Shown piece after piece: positions 11,901-22,890 of a stretch of DNA of 64,000 nt. The DNA is from Platerodrilus igneus (lineage: Eukaryota > Arthropoda > Insecta > Coleoptera > Lycidae): assembly GCA_036346225.1 (NCBI GenBank), contig JARFIW010001215.1, positions 7,888,501 through 7,952,500 on the forward strand. The letters run 5' to 3'. Position 1 is the first letter of the stretch, and each line of letters opens with the position of its first letter. Position numbers and translations under genes: made by a program. Under the pieces are notes generated by a model. That model searched no databases. It had not been told where the DNA came from and worked only from the letters and a program-made list of their open reading frames with translations.

Positions 11901-12580
11901 TGGTCAGAGAGCGTTTCCTCGTCCGACCTTAGTTTCCAATTACAAATCGTTTCTAACATTTCGTGCGAGACTGCAGTAATATCTATAAAACTGCTGCCTC
12001 TATGCGTCTCAAACGTAGGTGAATCATTAGTGTTTATCACAGTAAGGTCCCATCCCGTAAAAAGATCAGCAACCTGCGAGCCTCTATCGTCTTCGATAGG
12101 GCTGCCCCATAATGGCGACTTATCATTAAAGTCTTCCGCGATAATTAAATTTCTATTTCTACCGATTTTACGAAGGATTCCTTCAATTTGATTTATTAAG
12201 TCCTCTGTTTGAGGATTCTCTCGCCGGGAATCGATCGGCGGAAGGCAAGTGCTTATCACGTAAAACGTATGCAATCCCGTTTTTATTTCTGCGGTAGTTA
12301 TGAACTCATTCGACAGATTGTTTAGGATTATTCCGGCGCACGTCCCATTATTTATTATTATTCCGCTACGCGGTCGTTCGCTGTTTGCGTTTAAAACGGT
12401 AACCCCCTTCCCAAAACCTGTTATTTTGTGGCTATACAGGTGCGGTTCCTGTATGTCGATATTATTTTCGGACAATAACTTTACGAAGTTATTTGTTGCC
12501 CCTTTTCCTTTCCCGAGATTTAGTTGCGCGAATTTAATCTTCTTGCTTCTTATGGACTTTGTTTTATCTTCACAGTCCAT
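8973..12580 (-). pseudogene. LINE C copy 1 ORF2: endonuclease-RT-RNase H polyprotein, broken
   Basis: Order: AP-type endonuclease from residue 17 (IKFAQLNLGKGKG, SPLWGS, SFIDITAVSHEM, LSDHKLITWD); RT with KKAPGHDEI, YRPISLLPVLGK and FADDTLLIV (about 10560); RNase H with YTDGSRM, QCELVAI, SDSKSA and NDRADELA (about 9840-9480); C-terminal GHGALKAYLQRFGL with CXCGEG...H...CP. Compared with the other copies it has a 19-bp deletion between two AACAAAG repeats (about 11100, frameshift), an in-frame 39-bp deletion near 10922 that removes the NNRQFGFVEG part of RT, and a GAA-to-TAA stop at about 10276. The start ATG overlaps the ORF1 stop by 11 nt. Confidence 0.92.
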
Positions 12581-13973
12581 AATCGATGTTTCGTGTGATT
12601 GCGTTCTTCAGACGCTGCATCGTGGGGCATCTACTCGACTTGGCGTCGTGGCGCGTATCGACCTTCGCGCCACCGCCAGTTCTGTCGTTTGCCCTGGCGC
12701 AAACCACACAGCAGGGGACTGCCTTCCGGCAATTCTTGAATTCATGCCCGACCTCGGCACAGTTACCGCACCACTGTACCTTCTCCCTGCATTCCATCGA
12801 TCGATGGCCGTACTCGTAGCACCGGTAACACTGGGTCATCAAGAAGTGGTCCCGGGCCCATACTCTTCGCCACCTGAGGTTAATAGCATCAGCTAATATA
12901 CGCCTTCGAAGTGTGAGGGTCACTTCGAAGACTACGTTGGCGAAGGGATCCCTAGGGTCCTTTCCACCAAACCTGAACTTCTCTCTCAGGTGGTCTTCTA
13001 GCTTCAAATCGCCGAAGCGGGGATTCTGGCTCGCAATCAACCGCACGAGCTCTTCAGCCTTCATCTCCGCTTCGACCCCCGGAAGATCGACCCGTGGACG
13101 TTTCTTCTCGATGGTCTTCGCCACGAGTTCCTTGCAGTTCCCGCCAACCTTCAACTGCAGCTTCTTGGCGTCGTCGCGACCTGCGCACTCCACAACGACA
13201 CCGCCCCGACGCGTCCTACGAGCTCCGACAACAACAAACCCATCTCGAGCGGGATCGACCCTCTGCTTCAGGGTCGTCATCACGTCGTCCTTCTGGCCTG
13301 GCCTGGCGTCGACCCTAACTGCAAAGGTAGGCGTTGCACCCGCAGCAGCTGCAGCATACGACACCTTCCGCGGCATCGGCACCTCCTGGCCCCGGGAACA
13401 CTGCTGCCCTGAAGCAGAAGCAACCACCGCTGGATTTCCCCCGACAACACCAGCTCTCCCAGGACTATCTAGGCAAAGACGAAGCGCCCTAACCATACCT
13501 ATAAGTTAGTTCGTAACGTCGCGGATATCATCCACGGCGTGCCGAACCATCTTCCTGTCCTCAACGACGATAGTGGCGGAGGTCTTCGGCACCTTCCCAT
13601 AGACGGCAGCGTGCGCCTTCCTCACCCTGAACTTCAAGAACTCCAGCTCATCGAGGTCGCTAGCATCAACGCTAACGTTGCTGCTAGTCGACATCGTGCG
13701 CTGGGATCTCGAAGTAGAGGGCAATTCTGGCGCCGCAACCACCGCGGGAGGCCCCGACTCCCCCGACACGACCGCCGCAGACACAGGCTCTACTACCTCC
13801 TCCTGAATCCCAAGCATAACATCCTTTAACACTACCTTCAGCTGTTTCACCCCAACAGCGCCCTCAGCCTCCGACCTAGCAGACTCAAACCGATCTCCCC
13901 TCTTGCTCCTGGGCAGCGGCTCCTCATCGCGGTGGACCACCATGCTGACAAAACTAACGACAAAGAATGACAC
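12570..13973 (-). pseudogene. LINE C copy 1 ORF1: gag-like nucleic-acid-binding protein, one stop
   Basis: Predicted RNA-binding partner of ORF2, about 467 codons from MSFFVVSFVSMVV. The N-terminal half is acidic and low in complexity. The C-terminal third has CCHC zinc knuckles (CYRCYEYGHRSMEC, then CGNCAEVGHEFKNC) and a further CX2C-rich segment. A single TAA at 13506-13508 interrupts the frame after IRDVTN; copy 2 has CAA (Gln) there, so a C-to-T change explains it. The ORF ends in NIDYGL-TGA, and that TGA lies within the overlap ATGGACTGTGA that starts ORF2. Copies 2 and 3 carry the same C-terminal region. Confidence 0.9.
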
Positions 13974-15043
13974 CTAAAACGCAGCTCAAAAACGACTTGA
14001 CCGTTACGACGCTAAAAGAACGACGCTAGAAGAGCGTAAAAACGTTGGTCCAATAAAAATGTTTTGTTTAAAGGTCAACCGTAAGCAACCTTGTATTTAT
14101 TTAAACTTCGAACCGTCCAATTAAATATCAAATTTTAACAAATATACAACAAGCACTAAGCGTCAAAATAACAACTAGAACCAAATAAATTCCCTAACGC
14201 AATTCGATTCAAAATGTACCGTGAAGAATACTATTTATTTATTTTAAATTTTTAAACCGCCAAATCAAATTTAAATAAACTAATTACTTCAAAATATCTA
14301 ATTTATAAATAACAACACTTTATTTTTAAATGTGTAATTAACAAAATAAGGTCGAGCGCAATCGGAATGCGGTTACCGGAAATGACCTCTCACTTAATCA
14401 CTTGGTAACTAGCACAACCTGTAACTGTTACACCGCTTAATTACACCAAAATCGATTTTAAAGGAATTTTTAAGTACGCGTGTACTTAAATTACGGAAAA
14501 TTTATATTAAAATTGTTTTAAAATTTACAGTTTTTAAGATATTTATTTGATTTAAAAGGGCCTAGATTTTTGTTTTTAACTTATTACTCGATTATACGCG
14601 CACTATAAAAGTTCACACACTTTTTGGTTGTTTTACCCGACTTTCTAACTCGATTTACCCGTTTTTTGTTTTAAATTTATTAAATACGTCTTTTTAAGTT
14701 ATTCAAAATTATTTTTGAGTATTTGTTTAGTAGTTTTTTGTTTTATTACCCGAAATTTAGTAGGTTTATTTTAAAACGCGGATTTCAATTTAAATTGCAA
14801 AGAAAAACGCGATTTATTTAGTATTTATTAGGTTTAAATTCTGTTTTTAAATTTTATTTTACTGTACTGTATTTAAAATTTGATGGCACACAATTATAAA
14901 AATAAAACACAATAAAAAGCAAAGCTTCAAATAAAATAATACAACAATAAATAATATAAACCCTATATAAAAACTTACTGTTATTGCTGAACCGGGAGCT
15001 CTGCGAAAACACGTCCGCTCGCTTCAAGCGGCAACTAGAGAAT
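13974..15043 (-). other. 5' UTR of LINE C copy 1
   Basis: AT-rich DNA between the right target duplication and the ORF1 start. The outermost 60 bp are GC-richer and would hold an internal promoter if the element follows the usual LINE plan; I cannot identify promoter motifs with confidence. Copy 2 is 5'-truncated and copy 3 leaves the window, so there is no second copy here to compare with. Confidence 0.6.
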
Positions 15044-15057
15044 TCATTCCATTGACA
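15044..15057. repeat. 14-bp target-site duplication, right copy
   Basis: Identical to 6764-6777 and adjoining the 5' end of LINE C copy 1. The bases are part of the LINE D codons for CQWNE. Confidence 0.85.
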
Positions 15058-16303
15058 ACTGCGACAGGTTGGGTTCTACGATAAACCCAATCTGTGCATG
15101 TGCTTTTTTACCTTGCAGTGCCCAGTCAAACCACGTGCTATGAGTGGTAGTTTTTGTCTCGGCAAGCCTATGCAAAGTTTCCCATTTTTTGTCGAAGGAG
15201 AATTAATGAATACTTTTGCCTGTCGGCAATATGTTTTCTTTGCCCGTCGCAATGGCGATGGTAGATTCTCTGTCTTATCATGGTAAATAATACAGATGAC
15301 GAAAGAGAGACCGATGGCTCAGGTCCGACAAAACTCTGAGTCGATTCTTGTCCCGCCAAGGCGTCAGGCTGCTCATTGCTGTATTTACCTGAATAACCCT
15401 TGATCCAGGCCAGCTCGAGGACATTAGAGTAAAAAGCCTGTTCAAGAGTGAGGTGGCACTGAAGTACCGCCTCTGAAATGATCTTCTGCTTATTTAGGGC
15501 CATTAAAGCTGTCCTGGTATCTGTGGATATGCGTATAGTTTTATTTTGAATACCCGTTCCAAAATAATACTGGCACCTTGCGTGATCGCAATGACTTCTG
15601 TTTGGAAAACAGTTCCCTGCGTTCCCAACGCTATACTTTCGCGAAGGTCTAGGTCATCTGAAAAGATGCCTGTCCCTGTACCTTCCATCATTTTTGATCC
15701 ATCTGTGAAGATGAATGTATCTACTGGAATCACGTCTTCATGGTCCACACAGACTTTGTACTGCTTCCTGAATATTAGTTTGGGTGTAATTGAGTCGACC
15801 CAGACATCCAGGAGCGGCATTGTTAGCAACGCCTTCTTTAAGATATCCTGGTGTCTCCCACCGTATCCCTTATTGATCCACAATCCCTTAACTCTTAGTC
15901 CTAGTGCCGCTCTTAGAGCCACCTTCTCTACATGCAGGTCTAACGGAGGGAGGCTCAAGATGGTTTCTAAGGCCGCAGCTGGTGTGGATTTTATTGCGCC
16001 TTTGATACTGAGACAGGCTAGTCGTTGTATGTGCGTAAGTTCTGTTGCTGCGTTAACTTGTATGGTTCGGGGTCACCAAACAACAGCTTCATAGCATAGT
16101 ATAGGTCGTACTACTGCAGTGTATTGCCATAGGACAGCCTTTGATGAAAGACCCCAAAGTTTGTCTATGACACGTCTGCATTGCCAGAACACTGTGCTAA
16201 CGTTCGTAACTTTTACTTGTAAGTGTTTAGCCCATTTCAGTTTCTTATCAAGTATAATACCCAAATACTTTACTTTCTCTGAGAGGGTTAGGGATGTTTG
16301 AAA
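15058..16303 (-). pseudogene. LINE D, 5' part: RT thumb to RNase H and start of Cys/His tail
   Basis: A 5'-truncated LINE ORF2. From the 5' side: KVKYLGIILDKKLKWAKHL and YTAVVRPILCYEAVVW (RT thumb region, 16264-16080); SLPPLDLHVEKVALRAALG (about 15955); RNase H with TFIFTDGSKMMEGTGTG (about 15690) and a later AWIKGYSGKYSNEQPDALA block (about 15420-15350); then LTGHCKVKKHMHRLGL (about 15130). Stops and frameshifts separate the pieces. The family is a Jockey/I-type LINE with RNase H, different from LINE C. It abuts repeat E at 16306 and resumes at 6777 on the far side of LINE C copy 1. Confidence 0.82.
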
Positions 16304-16305
16304 AA

Positions 16306-16995
16306 GGCTGCGTTAGCTAACTGAGTGGTATGGGAGTAGATTCCTATAGATACATGAGAAAAGGAAATAAGGAAATTTAAGAAATATAAAAATAATAAAT
16401 AACAAAGCTTAATTCAAAAATTATACATTCATTAATTAACTCGCTCTGAAGATCTTGTCTCTGTCAAAATTGAGGGCCCACAAGCAGTCAGTCGTCGCAA
16501 GCTTTTGATGTCATTTCTATGTGGAAGACTGTTATTACGCATAAAATCCCTTGCATTGGTTTCCTAAAGTTGGTCATAATGAACGAGGTTTCTCAAAATA
16601 AAATACTCCTTCCAGATACGACCATCTCTGAGGTAGCTGGATATCCTTTACAAATCACTGTCGTATCTGAGAGTAAAACGTTTCTCCCCAAACTTTATCT
16701 CGGACCGAATAACTAACTAACTCCACGCCGTCGTACACCACATTTGTTTTTTCTCGAAATTATTCTTGGTAAGACTTCGTTATAGAAAGACATTTTTTAG
16801 GGGTCGTATATATATTTCGATAGGGAATTTTCCCCTGAACAAGAATATGTTATTTATTTTGTGCGGAAACGACCCGTTAAAAAGTTATGGTTAAAATACT
16901 CTCCCCTTATAAGTCTATGGGGATTTTGTTTTATTTTATTAATATTGATTATTGGTTAGAAAATAGAAGGTCTAACCTAACCTAACCTTTTTTTT
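16306..16995 (+). repeat. dispersed repeat E, copy 2, ending in telomere motif and T-run
   Basis: Collinear with 305-986, including the terminal three CCTAA units (16973-16988) and a run of eight T. Small indels separate the copies. Both are followed by sequence resembling the 3' UTR of the R1-type LINE A. Confidence 0.85.
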
Positions 16996-17265
16996 AATAG
17001 AGGATTAGGAATACTGTTACGTACACTCCCCGCTGGGTAGATGTTCTATGCCGGGGGTAGTGTCGGGCTCGCTGCTATTTGAGTATACCGACTAAACCCT
17101 TCCCTCTCTTCCCTCTGGTGACATGCAAGTACACAGAACCGCCATCAAGGCTTAACATCATGTTTGCTGCGGGGATTCTCTATTCGTCTTGCTATTTTGT
17201 CTTCTTCCTAGTGTCCAAACCAATGGTATTGTTACCCTATATCAAAGTACACGTGCCGAACATAG
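16996..17265 (-). mobile_element. 3' UTR-like fragment of the R1-type LINE A family
   Basis: Blocks such as GGGTAGTGT (17051), a pyrimidine-rich CCGACTAAACCC...GGTGACA segment and AGAACCGCC...TTTGCGGGG match 1105-1280 of LINE A in order, at reduced identity. No coding part is left. It lies at the same place relative to repeat E as LINE A does. Alignment by eye only. Confidence 0.5.
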
Positions 17266-17284
17266 AACAAGGGCCTAGAAAATC

Positions 17285-17560
17285 ACGAGCGTCTCGCGGC
17301 AGTAATGCCGTGGCTGCAATGATAGGTTAGGTTACTGTTAGAGATAGATATTATTAAAAAATACAAATCACTTAAACACGCATATCAGAACAGTTGTTGC
17401 TAAAACTATTGCAGACTGTTCTGATATGCGTGTTAAGTGATTTGTATTTTGTATTTTTTAATAATAATATCTAATTTGTGTTTTTTAATAATAATATCTA
17501 TTTCTAACAGTAACCTAATCTGTCATTGCAGCCACGGCATTACTGCCGTGAGAAGCTCGT
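17285..17560. mobile_element. palindromic MITE / foldback element with 8-bp target duplication
   Basis: Two inverted arms (about 17285-17389 and 17410-17560) start with ACGAGCGTCTCGCGGCAG and its near complement, and meet at a 20-base loop. The right arm has an extra roughly 32-bp duplication of an AT-rich block. AGAAAATC occurs directly outside both ends (17277-17284 and 17561-17568). No coding capacity. The 8-bp (possibly 9-bp) duplication suggests mobilisation by a DDE transposase, but I cannot name the superfamily. Confidence 0.85.
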
Positions 17561-17639
17561 AGAAAATCGGGATCTCCAACTCATTTTTTGTGCTACCCTA
17601 AAAGTAGCGAATCTATTGGATGCCCATTCTACTAACCTT

Positions 17640-18303
17640 TTTTCAACATACCTTGCATAGGGGAAGAAAGCATATAAATACGATTGCGAATCCTGCAAAA
17701 TTCAGCACCCTTAGTGCTCACCACAGCCCGAGGACTCAACTACAGTGCTCACCATAGCCTGTGAACTACCTCAACAAGCAGTGCTCCCCATAGCCTGCTT
17801 AAGAATCCGACTAGTCACGCTGCCAGTCGCAGCACCTGGGTACGTACCGCAGTGCTCTCCATAGCTTGCTTAAAATTCTGACCCGCTACGCTGCCCGACG
17901 CAGTACCTGGGGCTCGTATAGCATACTCTCCATAGCCTGTTCAATACCTGACCAGTTACGCTGCCCGTAATAGCAGTACTCCTCACAGCCTGCTTAATAT
18001 CTGATCAGTTACGCTGCCCGTCGCCGTACCTGGGGCACGCCACATTAATTCTTTATAACTCCGCGTTGTTCCACAAGTAAACCACGAAACCTTCCGAAGA
18101 GTCCCGAAGACTTCCGAAGACGTCTGGACCTCTTTAAACAATAAATACTTCCTTACTTTCGTTATTCAAGCTCTCACTCGGCTTTATCAAGAAATTCCAA
18201 GACCTTCCGAAGAAGTCCGAAGACTACACAAGACCTTTGGACCTCTCCAAACTCTGCATATATCTGTTTACTTAGTATTTAAGTTTCTACTTGGTTCCAC
18301 ACG
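17640..18303 (+). repeat. TATA-like site and degenerate tandem repeats, possible LTR or promoter region
   Basis: GCATATAAATACG (about 17668) is followed by about six imperfect units of up to 70 bp (17709-18040), each carrying CAGTGCTC-C-ATAGCCTG and often ACGCTGCCC. Two looser units with CTTCCGAAGA and GGACCTCT follow (about 18085-18255), with an AATAAA at about 18140. A TATA box then repeats then a poly(A) signal would fit a retrotransposon LTR, but I found no partner LTR. The block ends where LINE C copy 2 begins. Confidence 0.4.
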
Positions 18304-19330
18304 AAGGTGCCGACTACCTCCGCCACTATCGTCGTAGAGGATAGGAAGATGGTTCGGCACACCATGAATGATATCCGCGACGTGACGAACCAACTAATAG
18401 GTATGGTTAGGGCGCTGCGTCTTTGTTTAGATAACTCTGGGAGAGCTAGTGTTGTCGGGGGAACTCCAGCGGAAGTTTTGGTTGTTTCAGGTGCCCAGGG
18501 TTTGCGGAGTCAGTGAGCGTCGGTGCCGTGCGCTTTCTATGTAGCAACTGTAGCAGGGGTTAAGCCGACGTTTGCCGTCAGGGTCGACGCCAGGCCAGGC
18601 CAGGCCAGAAGGATGACTGATAAAGTCCCTGAAGCAAGAGGTCGATCCAGCACGAGATGGATTTGTCGTTGTCGGAAATCGTAGGACGCGCAGGGGCGGT
18701 GTTGTAGTGGAATGTGCCAGTCGCGATGACGCCAAGAAACTGCAATTGAATGTCGACAGGAACTGCAAAGAGCTCGTAGCGAAGACGATCGAGAAAAAGC
18801 GTCCACGGGTCGTCCTTTCAGGGGTCGAAGCGGGGATAAAGGCGGAAGAGCTGGTGCGGTTGATCGCGACCCAGAATCCCCGCTTCGGCGATTTGAAGCT
18901 GAAAGACCACCTGAGAGAGAAGTTCAGGTTTGGTGGAAAGGGCCATAGGGATCCCTTCGTCAACGTTGTCTTCGAAGTAACCTCCACACTTCGAAGGCGG
19001 TTATTAGCTGATGCTATCAACCTCAGGTGGCGAAGGGTATGAGCCCGGGACCACTTCTCGATGACGCAGTGTTACCGGTGCTACGAGTACGGTCATAGAT
19101 CGATGGAGTGCAGGGAAAAGGTACAGTGGTGCGGTAACTGTGCCGAAGTCGGTCACGAATTCAAGAATTGCCGGAAGCAGTCCCTTGCTGTGTGGATTGC
19201 GCTAGGGCAAACGACAGAACTGACGGTGGCGCGAAGGTCGATACGTGCCACGACGCCAAGTCGAGTAGATGCCCCACGATGCTGAGACTGAAGAACGCAA
19301 TCACACGGAACATCGATTATAGACCGTGAA
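18304..19330 (+). pseudogene. LINE C copy 2 ORF1, truncated and frameshifted
   Basis: Begins at the codons for TSATIVVEDRKMVRH and keeps RDVTNQLIGMVRALRLC, showing the Gln that is a stop in copy 1. Frameshifts occur near 18500-18620 and near 19170. TGG is changed to TGA after LRWRRV (about 19041). The CCHC knuckles (CYRCYEYGHRSMEC, CGNCAEVGHEFKNC) are readable at 19070-19160. The frame ends at TGA 19328-19330. Confidence 0.85.
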
Positions 19331-22300
19331 GAAAAAGAAAGATTTAAAAGAAGCAAGAAAATTAAATTCGCGCAACTAAATCTCGGGAAAGGCAAAGGGG
19401 CAACAAATAACTTCCTTAAGTTATTCATCGAAAATAATATCGACATCGGGGTTATACAGAAACTGCACCTGTATAGGCACAAAATAACAGGTATTGGGAG
19501 GGGGTTACCGTCTGAAACGCAAATAGCAAACGACCGCGCAGCGGAATAATAACAAATAATGGGACGTGCGCCGGGATAATATTAAACAATTTGTCCAACG
19601 AGTTTATAACCACCGCGGCAATAAAATTTTGGACAAACACGTTCTACGTGATAAGTGCGTACCTTCCACCAGTCGACTCCCGGCGGGAAAATCCTCAAAC
19701 CGAGGACTTAATAAATCACATCGGGGCATTTTCCGCCAAATTGTAAGGGATAAGAAACTAATAATCGGGTGAGACTTTAATGCTAGGTCACCGTTATGGG
19801 GTAGCCCTATAGAAGACGATAGGGGTTTGCAAGTTGCTGATCTTTTAACGGAATGGGATCTTAGTGTGATAAACACTAATGATTCACCTACGTTTGAAGG
19901 GCATAGAGGCAGCAGTTTTATTGATATTACTGCCGCCTCGCACGAGATGTTAGAAATCATTTGTGATTGGAAATTAAGGTCGGACGAGGAAACGCTCTCT
20001 GACCATAAATTAATAACATGAGACGTTGAAACCAAAACAAGCGCAAACGAGCAGCTAACCATATTTTCCACGGTTCTGTAATAAAAAAGCAAATTGGGAG
20101 CGGTTTAAACAAAAATTTGGCAAAAGTATCCCTGCGCTCGAAAACGAGCTGTTCAACTGCCAAAAGGCAGACGAAATAGAAACACTCGCAGAAAATTTAA
20201 ACGACGCAGTGGTAGACGCGTCGTCGTACTCCATGCCGCGAAAGAAAACATTTAAAGACAGCGTACCCTGGTGGACCCGGGCAGAAATGCGTCACCTAAG
20301 GCGCCGCTCTCAACGGACCTCGGGAGATATAAGAGAACATCGGAGAATAGAATACAATCAAAGTTACCGCGAATATAAGATATTAATAGAAGAAACGCAA
20401 ACAAATAAATTCAAAGAATTCTGCACGCAAAACTCACAGAAAGAACCTTGGGGAACCGCATACCGCGTAATAAGAGGTAAACAACAGAAAATCGCGCTCG
20501 GTAACATAAGAAAGAAAAATGGTGAATATACGGAAGGTTTTAAAACTACAGCGGAATATTTATTAGAGAAATTCTTCCCTTCGGATAATCCCGAGGAGGA
20601 TGAGGGGTCGCACGATTTAGTACGTCGGCAAGCTATGGAGGCGCAAGGAACAGGTGCCGATAAGGCAATCCTAGTTCACGAAGTCGTCAGGGCTCTTAGG
20701 AGGATGAACCCTAAGAAGGCACCGGGGCATGACGAAATCACTTCAGACGCAGCTCCGAATGCGTGCCTGTTAGCCCCGTGTGTCTTTGCCGGGTTGTTCA
20801 ATCTTTGTCTAGAAAGGGACGTTTTTCCACGTTGCTGGAAAGTCCAGAACGTGAAATTCATACCTAAACCTAAAAAGGCGGGTGCGTCAGACCCGGGCAG
20901 CTACCGTCCAATTAGCTTGCTACCGGTGCTGGAGAAAGTTTTGGATCGCGTTATAACTATCCGAGTTGAGCACTTAGTGCGTGACATTGGCGGTTTTAAT
21001 AACCGACAGTTCAGTTTTATGGAGGGAAAGTCGACTATTGACGCATTAGAGTTCGTTGTCGGGGAAATTAAGCAGGCTAGAGATGCTAAAGAGTACTGTG
21101 TTGTTGTAGCTTTGGACATTTCAGGAGCATTTGATGCTGCCTGTTGGCCATTGATTGTTTGCGAGTTGGAAAATAGGGGTTGTCCGCGAAACTTGATGTC
21201 TTTGGTCAAGAGTTATTTCTCGGGGCGATTGGCACAGGTTGAAATTGCGGGTGAAGTTTTGTCGCGCGAGGTGGAAAAGGGATGTCCGCAGGGGTCATGC
21301 TCTGGTCCCACATTTTGGAAGTTGTTGTATGAGAGCATCTTTAGGGTCAAGTTGCCCACAGGATGCTCAATCGTTGGGTTTGCGGATGATGCGCTTTTAA
21401 TTCTCAGATCGCGATTGTTAATGGATATACGCACAAAACCGAACAAAGCTCTTAATAAACTACACGAATGGTCGCAGGCGATAAAATTAAAATTTAACAC
21501 GGCAAAGTCAGAGGCGCTCTATTTCGGAAAGAAACCGGGACAGCGACCCCCTAGGCTAAAGCTAGGAGGGGAGAAAATACAGTTTAAGGAAGCAATTACA
21601 TACATCTGGGTAAAGATAGACGATAAGTTAAATTGGAAAGCTCACGTGCAGTACGTTAAAAGCAAAGCCAGCGAAATATCAAACAAAATGATAGTGGCGG
21701 CGAAAATAAACTGGGGTTTCAGGAGCGAATGGCTAAGGACGATTTCTGCCGGAGCAATTGAGCCGGCAATGTAGTACGCAGCTTCTGTATGGTCGGAAGG
21801 TTGTAAAGTCAGGGAGATGCGTCAATTGACGAGTATACAACGCATAACCGCGGTGAAAGCGGCCAGGGCGTACAAGACCGCCTCCACGGAGGCGTTCCTA
21901 GTGATCAGTAGGACTCTCCCTATCGAATATGTCGTTAGGGAGATTAGAAATAGGAGATTAATAAATATAGGGAAAGGGCGCAAAATTATCGAAGATATTA
22001 ATCTTGGTAATAGGGAGGTAGAGAAAAAGATTGTTGTATCAGAGTTGGGGCACCCGGCCGATATTAGAGGAATCGAGTTTGTCGAAGGTGATGGGGTCGC
22101 GAGGGGTATCAGAATTTACACGGACGTTTGTCGTGTTTAAGCAGGAATGGGAGGTGTTTCGGTTTCAAACCAAACTCGTGAACTGGAACACTATCTTCCA
22201 ATGCGAATTGGTAGCCATGCGAGAGGCTATCGATTACGTATTAAACCATACGGGCAGAGACAAATATTATATAATCAGTGATAGTAAATCGGCGATGACG

Positions 22301-22890
22301 GCTTTAACAAACATGAACACCTCTACAGACCTCCAAGCGGACGTCTGGAGGATAGCGCATACGGCGCTCGAGTTTCGACGTTTAAAGTTCTGTTGTGCTA
22401 GGTCGCACGATGGTGACGTAGGAAACGATAGGGCTGATGAATTAGCTAAAAAGGCCGCTACGGGCGACTTTCGGATATCACGTTCGTCGATACCGAGGTC
22501 TTTAATTAAAAGAAAGCTGCGCGAAAGGTCATTCCAACAATGGGAAGAGAGGTGGAACAACGCTGCCACGGGCAGATTGACCCACAAATTCATACCGAGC
22601 ATAGAAGCTAGAGGTAAGATCGAAGTGAAACTCGATCATAAAATGGTGCAATTGATAACAGGGCACGGCGCCCTGAAAGCGTATTTACAAATGTTCGGTT
22701 TAACCGACAACGACCGCTGCGAATGCGGTGAGGGCGCAGAAAGCGCAGATCACGTGCTCTTCGATTGCCCATTTGAGGTGGCAAATTGAGGATTAGCTGA
22801 TATGAAAGTGGCTAACCAGAAGGCGTTCTGGACAATCTTCAAAGAATTTTCGGAAAGGGTCGCGAGATTAGACGGAGATAACTGCGCGCA
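19319..22890 (+). pseudogene. LINE C copy 2 ORF2: endonuclease-RT-RNase H, broken
   Basis: The expected ATG that overlaps the ORF1 stop is ATA here (19319-19321). The endonuclease part is split over frames (19440-20090). The RT part is the longest open stretch in the family (20209-21771, about 520 codons) and keeps NNRQFSFMEGKSTIDAL, missing from copy 1, plus GFADDALLI. A TAG at 21772-21774 follows AIEPAM. RNase H then continues with a frameshift near 22120: the YTDGS block is damaged, while QCELVAM, SDSKSAMTAL and NDRADELA remain. The Cys/His tail (GHGALKAYLQMFGL, CECGEG) ends around 22780. Confidence 0.9.

Larger units (their letters stand above)
6778..15043 (-). mobile_element. LINE C, copy 1: full-length RNase H-containing non-LTR retrotransposon
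   Basis: An 8.27-kb minus-strand element bounded by a perfect 14-bp target duplication. Order from its 5' end: 1.07-kb 5' UTR (15043-13974), ORF1 (13973-12570), ORF2 (12580-8973), and a 2.2-kb 3' UTR (8972-6778) with an 883-bp octamer satellite. The 3' end reads CAAATTATAA with no long poly(A). ORF2 has endonuclease, RT, RNase H and a Cys/His tail, placing it in the broad I/R1/LOA assemblage; I cannot fix the clade. It is inactivated by one stop in ORF1 and by a 19-bp deletion, a 39-bp deletion and one stop in ORF2. Confidence 0.9.

Noticed and set aside
13974..15000. Separate gene upstream of LINE C ORF1
   Set aside because: The target duplication places this whole stretch inside the element as its 5' UTR; no open frame of note.
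17015..18300. Solo LTR starting at TGTTACG (17015) and ending at TTCCACA
   Set aside because: The start lies in LINE-like 3' UTR sequence, no matching target duplication was seen, and the MITE has its own boundaries inside it.
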